NCBI RefSeq assembly: GCF_014218295.1
Contig: NZ_AP023287.1
Span: 4,216,001-4,280,000 of the forward strand
Direction of reading: 5' to 3'
From: Mycolicibacterium litorale
GTDB lineage: Bacteria; Actinomycetota; Actinomycetes; Mycobacteriales; Mycobacteriaceae
Length of the DNA: 64,000 nucleotides
In this document: positions 57,513 through 64,000 of the stretch, in pieces
Position numbering within the stretch: position 1 is the stretch's first letter
Layout of the letters: every line of letters begins with the position of its first letter
The notes under the pieces: model-generated
Seen by the model: only the letters and a program-made list of their open reading frames with translations
The model's database searches: none
What the model was told of the DNA's origin: nothing
Program-made: the position numbers and the translations under genes

Positions 57513-58484
57513 TCAGTGCCCGCCGGCATGGCCGGCGTCACGAGACGGCTCTGGCGCGGGCTCGTTGGTGCCACCGGGTGCGGCGTCGACGACGAAGCTG
57601 GCGGTGTGCACGGTGTCCTGGACTTTGAAGTCGAGGTAGAGCAGGTAGCGCCCGGCGGTGGGTGCGGTCGCCGCGAACGACACCGCAGGCCCACCGGTGC
57701 CGCCCGGTACCGGCTCGGCCCCCTCAGGGTGCACATGTAGATACGCCAGGTCTCCCTCACGCAAGGCGACGAGATGGCCGTAAGCCCCCAGGTAGGGCTG
57801 CAAGGTCATCACCGGCCGGCCGTCGCGCGTGACTGTCGCGGTGAGTTGGTGGGAGACGCCCGCGGTGAGGGCACCGTCCAGTTTCACGGTGTATCCGGCG
57901 ATTTCATCCACGGTGCGTGTGGCACTCGCCACCGCCGGGACGAACGCGCCGGCCACCTGCACGGTTCGGGTGAGGGTGAGTTTGGCGCTGCCCGCCCCTG
58001 CGGGTTGGAAGTCGGCGAACACGCGGTAGGTGCCGGCGGCGTTCCACGTCCACGGCGTTGACCACGTGCCGGTGGCCGCGTCCAGCCTTGGGTGTACATG
58101 GGCGAAGTGCTGGCCGTCGGAACGGACCACGATGAGGTGCAGTTGCTTGTCGTGCACGGTCGCGTAGTCCAGCAGCGGCGTGCCGCCCGGGTCGACGATG
58201 GTGAAGCTCATCGTTCCCCGATCGTTGGGTGCGCTGGGGGCCCGCACCGGGCTCAGGACGTATCCGTCTTCGGCCAACGACAACCCCGGCGGGTCGGCGA
58301 AGGGAACGGCTGATGACGCCTGCTCGGTCGGCGGCGCGCTGTGATCCGCTGCAGCATCGGAAGTTTGGGTCTGCGGAGATGTCGCCGCGGTATCAGGGAC
58401 GACCGCTGCGGCGGTGACGTATGCAGCCGTGAACGCCCCTGCCAGTCCGGCGCCAAACGCTGTCAATCGTCCCGCGGCGTTCAT
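57513..58484 (-). CDS. secreted/membrane-anchored HxH-rich protein of copper operon
   Basis: The 323-residue protein starts with a signal or anchor segment ([23 protein letters not shown], residues 6-28). A Pro/Ser/Thr linker and two Ig-like beta domains follow. His motifs HFAHVHP and YLHVHPEG lie in the domains, and a C-terminal DAGHAGGH closes it. Similar proteins sit in actinobacterial copper operons and may bind copper outside the membrane. The ATG overlaps the copZ stop (ATGA). Function inferred from location and His motifs. Confidence 0.68.
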   Translation of the reverse strand: MNAAGRLTAFGAGLAGAFTAAYVTAAAVVPDTAATSPQTQTSDAAADHSAPPTEQASSAVPFADPPGLSLAEDGYVLSPVRAPSAPNDRGTMSFTIVDPGGTPLLDYATVHDKQLHLIVVRSDGQHFAHVHPRLDAATGTWSTPWTWNAAGTYRVFADFQPAGAGSAKLTLTRTVQVAGAFVPAVASATRTVDEIAGYTVKLDGALTAGVSHQLTATVTRDGRPVMTLQPYLGAYGHLVALREGDLAYLHVHPEGAEPVPGGTGGPAVSFAATAPTAGRYLLYLDFKVQDTVHTASFVVDAAPGGTNEPAPEPSRDAGHAGGH

Positions 58485-58693
58485 GCGACACGCACCGCCG
58501 AGTAGCCGGCCTCGTCGACGGCGTTGAGGATCTGCGCGTCGTCGACGGGACGGCTCGACGTCACGATCAGGGTGCCGGTTTTGGCGCTAACTTCGACGTC
58601 TTCAACTCCGGCGACCTCGCTGACCTCTTCGCGCACCGAGAGCTCGCAATGTCCGCAAGTCATTCCTGTGACGGCGTACGTGCTCGTGCTCAT
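58481..58693 (-). CDS. copZ: copper chaperone CopZ (HMA domain)
   Basis: The 70-residue protein is a single HMA domain: TYAVTGMTCGHCELSVREEVSEVAGV with the CxxC Cu(I) site near residues 13-16. It hands Cu(I) to CopA. It is the first gene of the minus-strand copper operon; two ATACCC-type palindromes lie 30 and 61 bp upstream. It overlaps the next gene by four bases. Confidence 0.87.
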   Translation of the reverse strand: MSTSTYAVTGMTCGHCELSVREEVSEVAGVEDVEVSAKTGTLIVTSSRPVDDAQILNAVDEAGYSAVRVA

Positions 58694-58722
58694 CACCGAT
58701 CTCCTATCCTCGATGGGTGTAG

Positions 58723-58739
58723 ATACCCCTACCGGGTAT
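58723..58739. promoter_or_regulatory. CsoR/RicR-type copper operator (first copy)
   Basis: ATACCCCTACCGGGTAT, with ATACCC/GGGTAT arms, lies 30 bp before the copZ ATG. The sequence type matches known CsoR/RicR operators. Confidence 0.72.
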
Positions 58740-58753
58740 ACGTAAGAGAGCAT

Positions 58754-58770
58754 ATACCCCTTGGGGGTAT
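58754..58770. promoter_or_regulatory. CsoR/RicR-type copper operator (second copy)
   Basis: ATACCCCTTGGGGGTAT has perfect 7-bp arms and lies 14 bp beyond the first copy. The pair sits between copZ and the divergent hydrolase gene and may control both directions. Confidence 0.75.
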
Positions 58771-58852
58771 GCTTCAAGGGTTACTTTCCGGGGTCGTTGG
58801 TGTGGTGTCGACGCGCGTAGCGCTATCCCGGAACGAAGGGAGGGATCAGTTG

Positions 58853-59680
58853 GTGGTGCGCGCGTTACACGTCGGAGATGATGGCTGGCCCCTCATGGGG
58901 GAGGTCGTCGGGCGCGGCGAACTGATCATCATGCTTCATGGTGGGGGTCCGGATCACTACAGCATGCGACCGCTTGCTGACCGGCTCGCTGGCCGGTATC
59001 GCGTTGCGTTGCCTGACATTCGAGGGTACGGAGCATCGCGTTGTCCCGACCCGACGTTGCACCGATGGGATCAGTACGTCAGCGACGTCATTGCGATCAT
59101 TCACGCGCTCGATGACACCTGCGCCCACCTTGTCGGCGCCGGACTGGGCGGCACCATCGTTTTGCGGACGTGCCTCCAGCACCCCCGTATCGCCCGGTCG
59201 GCGGTGGTCATCAGCGCTGAAGCGATAGAGGACGATGCGGACAAAGCCGCAGACACCGATCTGATGGATCGTTTCGCCGAGCGTGCCCGTTCCCGCGGTC
59301 TGCAGGCCGCCTGGGAATTGTTCATTCCTGATCTTCAGCCGCTGATCGCCAACCTGGTCGCTGAGGCTATTCCGCGCGCTGACGCCCACAGTGCGGCGGC
59401 CGCGGCGTCAATCGGTCATGACCGCGCCTTTGCAACGGTCGAGGACCTCCGGCGCATCGACACTGCGACGCTCGTCATCGCCGGCGACGACATCCGTCAC
59501 CCCGAGTGCTTGGCACACAGCCTCGCCGATGTCCTTCCACGAGGGGTCCTCGCCGAAGTTTCGATGTCCCGCCAATTCGTCGACGCTGAGGACATGGCAC
59601 ACGCTTTCGGCCCGGCGATCGAGAACTTCCTTCGTAGAACATCGGACCGGGACACTCGGGTCCATGAAGACGGGCACTAA
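58853..59680 (+). CDS. alpha/beta hydrolase
   Basis: The 275-residue protein has the fold's marks: oxyanion LIIMLHGGGPDHY, DIRGYGASRCPDP, and LVIAGDDIRHP. The expected nucleophile elbow reads LVGAGLGGTIVL, with Gly in place of the catalytic Ser (GxSxG). The C-terminal His is not obvious. It may thus lack hydrolase activity. GTG 58853 lies about eight bases after AAGGGAGGG; the upstream frame crosses the copper operators and is unlikely to be coding. It is divergent from copZ and may be copper-regulated. Confidence 0.68.
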   Translation: MVRALHVGDDGWPLMGEVVGRGELIIMLHGGGPDHYSMRPLADRLAGRYRVALPDIRGYGASRCPDPTLHRWDQYVSDVIAIIHALDDTCAHLVGAGLGGTIVLRTCLQHPRIARSAVVISAEAIEDDADKAADTDLMDRFAERARSRGLQAAWELFIPDLQPLIANLVAEAIPRADAHSAAAAASIGHDRAFATVEDLRRIDTATLVIAGDDIRHPECLAHSLADVLPRGVLAEVSMSRQFVDAEDMAHAFGPAIENFLRRTSDRDTRVHEDGH

Positions 59681-59751
59681 GGACTGGGGCAGCAGTGAGG
59701 GGCCTGACGCTCCGGCGGCAAGCCGCTCGGGGGCAGCCTGTCGCGGTGCTG

Positions 59752-59898
59752 TCAGCCGCAGCAGGACTTTCCCTCGCCGGCCTTGCCTGAGCGGCGCCCA
59801 CTAGTGACACGACCCACCGCGCACAAAGCGATGCATTTGGCGATCGACCGTGCGGTCTGGCTTTGGACGAGCTGCCGAAATCTTTCTTGTACGCTCAC
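59752..59898 (-). CDS. small Cys-containing peptide (48 aa), candidate copper-induced gene
   Basis: The product begins MSVQERFRQLVQ, has the stretch AKCIALCAVG (CxxxC) and ends GEGKSCCG (CC). GGAAGG lies ten bases before the GTG. A CsoR-type palindrome is 55 bp upstream (59953-59967), the right place for a promoter operator on this strand. Four Cys in 48 residues is far above the local norm. It could bind Cu(I) or another metal. In M. tuberculosis RicR controls the metallothionein MymT and small SocAB ORFs; this is unlike MymT in sequence. No other strand feature explains the operator. Confidence 0.5.
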   Translation of the reverse strand: MSVQERFRQLVQSQTARSIAKCIALCAVGRVTSGRRSGKAGEGKSCCG

Positions 59899-59952
59899 CA
59901 GCGATACGCCTTCCAGTCGTCGGGCTACCCGCCCCGGGTGATACAACGAAGG

Positions 59953-59967
59953 TACCCCTGAGGGGTA
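59953..59967. promoter_or_regulatory. CsoR/RicR-type copper operator (third copy)
   Basis: TACCCCTGAGGGGTA has perfect 6-bp arms and the same core as the two copies before copZ. It lies between the small Cys peptide gene (minus strand) and the AraC-type gene (plus strand, 160 bp away). The region 59968-60129 has no other recognisable feature. Confidence 0.7.
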
Positions 59968-60129
59968 TACGGTACAAGGGCGCCCGAGCTAGGCGCGGCG
60001 GTGGGTGACTGGCCAATGGCGCATATCCTGCATTACCCGTGGCGGCGGATGGCTGGCCACGCCTGATTCGATGTTCCCCGTTGCTGGCGCCGCGGTAAGT
60101 TGATTAGTGGAAGGCCGTAGCATCGATTC

Positions 60130-60906
60130 GTGGCGATGATGCGGGATGGCGGTGGTATCACCGGTGAACCGCACTGGGGCGGGACGGCACTGCTGCGACC
60201 TGGGGTGTTGGCGTTCACCGGATCGATTGGCACCACCGACCTACACGCCCACCATGCCGTCCAGATTGTCACCGCAACAACACCTTTCACGATGCGTGAC
60301 GAGCACGGCAACCAGCATCGCGGCACCAAGGTGGTCGTGCCCGCCGATGCGCCACACCGGGTCGAAGTCGGCGCGCCGGAGGGCACCGTGGTGTTCTTGG
60401 AACCGGAGTCTGCCCCAGGGCGCTCGGCGCACTTGCGCGCGCTTCGGTCCGGCTGGACTGTTGCTCCGGTGTTGACGTTCACCCGCCGACGTCCGTTGGC
60501 CGTCGTGGTCGACGAGCTGTTCGAACACCTCGCACCCGCCATGGCAGCTGATGAAGCAATGACGCGCCATCGCGCCGTCGACGAGGCGTTGCGGGTGCTC
60601 CCCGACCTTGTGGCCGCGGGCCCAGTGGGAGGTACCGAACTCGCGGCCCAGGTCGGTGTGTCTGCGAGCCGATTGACCCATCTGTTCACCGAACAGGTCG
60701 GCATTCCGCTGCGCCGCTACGTGCTGTGGTTACGGCTGCGGCTCGCCATCATTTGCGCGCACGCCGGCGATGACCTGACCGGCGCCGCACATAATGCGGG
60801 GTTTTCCGACAGCGCCCATCTGACCCGTACCACGCGGGAGATGTTCGGGCTGGCGCCCTCGGTGTTGAGCCGGCACGTGTCCTGGGACCTCGACACCGCC
60901 GTGTAG
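60130..60906 (+). CDS. AraC-family transcriptional regulator
   Basis: The 258-residue protein has a cupin-like N-terminal domain (HAHHAVQIVTATT...VVPADAPHRVEV) and two AraC helix-turn-helix motifs at the C-terminus (GTELAAQVGVSASRLTHLFTEQVGIPLRRYVLWLRLR and LTGAAHNAGFSDSAHLTRTTREMFGLAPS). The GTG start is followed by AMM. It sits 47 bp before the sterol-desaturase-family gene and probably controls it. Confidence 0.83.
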   Translation: MAMMRDGGGITGEPHWGGTALLRPGVLAFTGSIGTTDLHAHHAVQIVTATTPFTMRDEHGNQHRGTKVVVPADAPHRVEVGAPEGTVVFLEPESAPGRSAHLRALRSGWTVAPVLTFTRRRPLAVVVDELFEHLAPAMAADEAMTRHRAVDEALRVLPDLVAAGPVGGTELAAQVGVSASRLTHLFTEQVGIPLRRYVLWLRLRLAIICAHAGDDLTGAAHNAGFSDSAHLTRTTREMFGLAPSVLSRHVSWDLDTAV

Positions 60907-60953
60907 CCGGATCATTCAAGCTCTGCCACGCCAGTAGCCGCGACGATCAGGTG

Positions 60954-61907
60954 GTGAGCACGAAGTCCCCGCCATTGACGGCGGTCACCGCGGCACAGGC
61001 GGTGGCCCGATACGGCTACGTGCCGGTCATGCTGCTCGGCCTCAACGGCGCCGGTGTGGCGTTAACCGCCGCCGGCGCCCCGAAATACTGGCTGCTGGCC
61101 GTGATGGCCGTCGCGATTGCCACCGCGTTGCTGGTCGAACGTGTCATTCCGTATGACCCCGAATGGAATCATGATCAGGCAGACAGCAGGCGCGACCGCA
61201 TCCACGTCGCAGTCAACGAGACGCTGATCCTGGCCAGCGTGGCTGCCATTCCACTACTGGCGGCGGTCGTCCCGGCCCCGCAGCTGTGGCCGCGCACCTG
61301 GGCATTGCCGCTGCAGGTCCTCGCCGCGATCATGATCGCCGACCTCGGCATCACCGTGGTCCATGTGGCCAGCCACAAGATCGGCGTGTTGTGGCGTTTC
61401 CACGCCGTGCACCACAGCATCACCCGCTTCTACGGCCTCAACGGCCTGATGAAACACCCGCTGCACCAAACCGTTGAGATGGCCGCTGGTGTGGCACCGC
61501 TCATCCTGATCGGTCTGCCCGTCAACGTCGCCTCCCTGCTCGCCCTCGCGGTGGCGATCCAGCTGCTGCTGCAGCACTCCAACGCCGACTACCGCGTGGG
61601 CCCCGCCAAGCACGTCTTGGCTCTCAACGAAGGCCATCGCTTCCATCACCTCAAGTGGGCCGGCATCGGCGACGTCAACTTCGGGCTGTTCACCCTGGTC
61701 TGGGACCACCTGATGCGCACCTACTCCTATAACCCCACCCGCCGATTCGACTCCACCCAGCTCGGCATGGCCGCACACCCCGACTACCCCACCGCGTACG
61801 GGCGGCAGCTGATACACCCCTTCACCCCCGCCGGAGGGTGCAGCCTCAAGTCCACCACCGCGACGAAGGACCCCACCGCGAAGAAACCGACACTGGAGCA
61901 GGGCTGA
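60954..61907 (+). CDS. sterol desaturase/fatty acid hydroxylase family membrane enzyme
   Basis: The 317-residue membrane protein has the di-iron His boxes of the family: HVASHKIGVLWRFHAVHHS, then NALHQ-like KHPLHQTVE, and EGHRFHHLKW. Four to five hydrophobic segments flank them. Members hydroxylate or desaturate sterols, fatty acids or carotenoids. GTG codons at 60951 and 60954 are adjacent; the second gives VSTKSPPLTAV. A Lys/Thr-rich tail follows the last box. It is probably co-transcribed with the AraC-type gene. Confidence 0.82.
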   Translation: MSTKSPPLTAVTAAQAVARYGYVPVMLLGLNGAGVALTAAGAPKYWLLAVMAVAIATALLVERVIPYDPEWNHDQADSRRDRIHVAVNETLILASVAAIPLLAAVVPAPQLWPRTWALPLQVLAAIMIADLGITVVHVASHKIGVLWRFHAVHHSITRFYGLNGLMKHPLHQTVEMAAGVAPLILIGLPVNVASLLALAVAIQLLLQHSNADYRVGPAKHVLALNEGHRFHHLKWAGIGDVNFGLFTLVWDHLMRTYSYNPTRRFDSTQLGMAAHPDYPTAYGRQLIHPFTPAGGCSLKSTTATKDPTAKKPTLEQG

Positions 61908-62267
61908 GAGCGACCAGCGTCTAGCGCTCCCGGAACCGTGATTGCCTCAAGCGTTCCCGATCTACGCGTACTAGACCCATAGCCTCCTACGTGGCCCATT
62001 TCGCGCCACGGGCCGACGATCGACGAACAAACGATCGGCAGCCCGTTCGGCGCCTGCCAGAGCTAGCCGGATGCCATGTCGGGCAGACCAGAGCGCAAGT
62101 CTGCGTCTTTACTGAATCTTCATCGAAGGACTAAGAAAGCCAAATGACGCATCAGCACACTTGAACCATATTCGTGAACGGTGCACCGCCGCCCGCGAAC
62201 GGCCGTCGCGGCGCACGCAGTGCCCGCTCATCGGCGATGTCAACATTCGGATACGGAGACCACACTG
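61908..62267. other. intergenic region, 360 bp
   Basis: No gene is seen. A possible weak hairpin (GCCGACGATCG to CGATCGGC, 62012-62039) may end the upstream transcript. The frame open from 62181 lacks a ribosome site and has no protein-like sequence before the lipoprotein start. Confidence 0.45.
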
Positions 62268-63491
62268 ATGCCGCAGGCCACTTGCCTCCCACCGTTTCGC
62301 AGGACGGCGCAGTGGCTGCGGACGGCCGTCCTGGCGATGGCGGTGCTGCTGATCGCGGCCGCGTGCAGCTCGTCGCCGGCCGCCGCGCCCCAGCCCGAGG
62401 TCATCACTGATAAAGGCACCCCGTTCGCCGACCTGCTAGTGCCCAAATTGCAGGCGTCGGTGACCGACGGAGCGATCGGCGTCGCGGTGGACTCCCCTGT
62501 TACCGTGTCCGCCGGTGACGGCGTTCTCGGCCAAGTCTCGTTGACCAACGAAGCCGGCGAACTCGTCGACGGACAGCTCAGCCCCGATGGCGTGTCCTGG
62601 TCGTCGGCCGAGCCGCTGGGCTACAACAAGCAGTACACCCTTCATGCCCAGGCCCTTGGACTGGGCGGCGCGACCACTACGACAGCGACCTTCGAAACCC
62701 ACTCGCCCGACAACTTAACGATGCCCTACGTCCTGCCCAACGACGGGGAAACGGTTGGCGTGGGCCAACCCATCGCGATCCGCTTCGATGAAAACATCGC
62801 CGACCGGATTGCGGCGCAGCAAGCGATCAACGTGACCACCAACCCCCCGGTCGAGGGAGCCTTCTACTGGCTCAATAATCGCGAAGTACGTTGGCGCCCA
62901 GCCGAATACTGGAAACCGGGAACAAAAGTAGAGGTGGCGGTCAACGCCTACGGCGTCAACTTCGGTGACGGGCTGTTCGGTCAGGATGACGTCACTACCC
63001 GGTTCACCATTGGTGACGAGGTCATCGCCACCGCCGATGACGCCACCAAAACGATGACTGTGCGGCGCAATGGTCAGATCGTCAAGACCATGCCCATCTC
63101 CATGGGTAAAGCCAAGACCCCGACCGATAACGGCGCCTACATCATCGGAGATCGTTACTCGTTTCTGGTGATGGATTCGTCCACCTACGGAGTCCCGGTC
63201 AACTCTCCTGACGGATACCGCACCGAGGTGGAGTGGGCGACCCAGATGTCCTACAGCGGGATCTACGTGCACTCTGCACCGTGGTCGGTGGGCAGCCAAG
63301 GTATCGCCAATGTCAGCCACGGATGCCTCAACGTCAATCCGGCCAACGCCCGCTGGTTCTACGACAACACCCGACGCGGCGACATCGTTGAGGTCATCAA
63401 CACCACCGGCCCCACGCTGTCGGGGACAGACGGTTTAGGTGACTGGAACATCCCCTGGGATCAGTGGAAAGCCGGCAACGCCAACCTCTGA
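62268..63491 (+). CDS. L,D-transpeptidase lipoprotein
   Basis: The 407-residue protein has a lipoprotein signal with lipobox AAAC (Cys near residue 33). Two Ig-like domains follow, then the YkuD catalytic domain: [35 protein letters not shown] and the active site [18 protein letters not shown] with the catalytic Cys. Mycobacterial Ldt enzymes make 3-3 cross-links in peptidoglycan and can bind carbapenems. A C-terminal Trp-rich segment ([12 protein letters not shown]) is typical. The ATG at 62268 follows CGGAG. The architecture matches LdtB/Ldt(Mt2)-type proteins. Confidence 0.87.
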   Translation: MPQATCLPPFRRTAQWLRTAVLAMAVLLIAAACSSSPAAAPQPEVITDKGTPFADLLVPKLQASVTDGAIGVAVDSPVTVSAGDGVLGQVSLTNEAGELVDGQLSPDGVSWSSAEPLGYNKQYTLHAQALGLGGATTTTATFETHSPDNLTMPYVLPNDGETVGVGQPIAIRFDENIADRIAAQQAINVTTNPPVEGAFYWLNNREVRWRPAEYWKPGTKVEVAVNAYGVNFGDGLFGQDDVTTRFTIGDEVIATADDATKTMTVRRNGQIVKTMPISMGKAKTPTDNGAYIIGDRYSFLVMDSSTYGVPVNSPDGYRTEVEWATQMSYSGIYVHSAPWSVGSQGIANVSHGCLNVNPANARWFYDNTRRGDIVEVINTTGPTLSGTDGLGDWNIPWDQWKAGNANL

Positions 63492-64000
63492 AACTCAGAT
63501 CAGCAGCGGAGACTCACAACCGCCGCCTCCCAGTCACCTCGTGGCACCAGTTACGCGTGCCAGCAGGACGTTTCGCATCCACCGAACCGGGTTGCGAACT
63601 GCCAAGTGTCACCCAAGCATCGCGCCGTGGGGCCCACGCAGCACAGGTAGCGCAGCCCTTTCCGCTACGACACCTTTGGTTTGCCGCCCTAGGTAAAGGC
63701 ATTTTCACATGTCCGGACCACCGCTTATTTCGTAGCCTTGCCATCGACGATCGACACTTTCAAGCACCCATTCGCAAAACACCATTAGCAATTTCAGCTG
63801 CCGAAATTCCAGCATTGTAATTATGTTGCAGGTGTTACTGATGAGGCATATGTGAGTTAGGCTGATCTACGTATTCGCTACGTACATCGTTGCTGCACAG
63901 TACGGAACGCTCTGTTTCGCCTTTCTTGGCGAAACCAATCACCGGCGCTCCGACGGCCGAAAGAAAGAACGCCATATGGAACCGATGGCCCGATGCGTCC
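63492..64000. other. intergenic region, 509 bp, with hairpin and possible gene start at the edge
   Basis: No coding pattern is seen to about 63960. Two TACGTA palindromes lie near 63869-63885. A perfect 8-bp stem (GTTTCGCC/GGCGAAAC, 6-base loop) lies at 63914-63935. An ATG at 63976 after an A/G-rich run could start a gene (MEPMARCV) that leaves the window, so the hairpin could lie in its 5' untranslated region. The GC content is lower than in the backbone. Confidence 0.4.

Noticed and set aside
58649..58852. Start of the hydrolase upstream of the copper operators
   Set aside because: The frame would cross copZ and both operators; the GTG at 58853 has a good ribosome site.

Overview
This window looks like a high-GC, fast-growing mycobacterium (Mycolicibacterium-type). 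Pointers are an antigen-85-like mycolyltransferase, a KstR-type operator beside a lipid-transfer thiolase, a Ddn-like (F420 family) protein, two P450s, an L,D-transpeptidase lipoprotein, and an amidase locus with the gene order of the M. smegmatis acetamidase region. Identifications rest on motif and family recognition by eye; no database search was run. REGION 1 (1-35.1 kb) is ordinary high-GC chromosome. It holds: a MOSC protein cut by the window edge; a divergent dihydrodipicolinate-reductase-like/thiolase pair with a KstR-type box; a DctA transporter divergent from a CitA/DcuS-type two-component system; a beta-propeller protein; an envelope cluster (amidase, secreted cupin, Ag85-like esterase with an apparent C-terminal frameshift, HxxxDG acyltransferase-like protein, methyltransferase); a purine-type catabolic set (amidohydrolase, NCS1 permease, PucR regulator); a MocR-type regulator; a VanX-like dipeptidase that appears to lack its YRP segment; a DapA-family/LysR/FAD-oxidoreductase cluster; the amidase operon (amiC, amiA, amiD, amiS, amiE order) with MarR-type palindromes; a lipoprotein lipase with an SDR; and two P450s flanking a TetR gene. 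REGION 2 (35.1-46.6 kb) is an accessory element with visibly lower GC. It starts beside a 74-nt tRNA with a UAA (Leu) anticodon. It carries a tyrosine integrase, a small excisionase-like HTH protein and a P-loop replication protein. It also carries a minus-strand operon that looks like a mycobacterial secretion-associated cassette (small ESX-like protein, membrane protein, large Pro/Ala/Ser-rich protein with a likely DUF5632-type C-terminal domain). An IS1081-like IS256-family element has inserted into that operon and apparently split the large gene. A zinc-binding protein and a methyltransferase follow. REGION 3 (46.9-50.4 kb) is a translationally coupled AAA ATPase/subtilisin-like protease pair matching the IetAS plasmid-exclusion and anti-phage system. 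REGION 4 (50.7-60 kb) is a copper-resistance island: a His-rich membrane protein, a CPH-type P1B ATPase, CsoR, a YHS protein, CopA (CPC-type), an HxH secreted protein and CopZ. Three TACCCC-type palindromes fit CsoR/RicR control. The third lies ahead of an unannotated 48-residue peptide with CxxxC and CC motifs, a candidate copper-induced small protein. REGION 5 (60.1-64 kb) holds an AraC regulator, a sterol-desaturase-family membrane enzyme and a lipoprotein L,D-transpeptidase. The most follow-up-worthy items are the IetAS pair, the IS-split secretion-like operon, the copper-box small peptide, the frameshift that fuses the Ag85 frame to the downstream amidase frame, and the VanX-like internal deletion.
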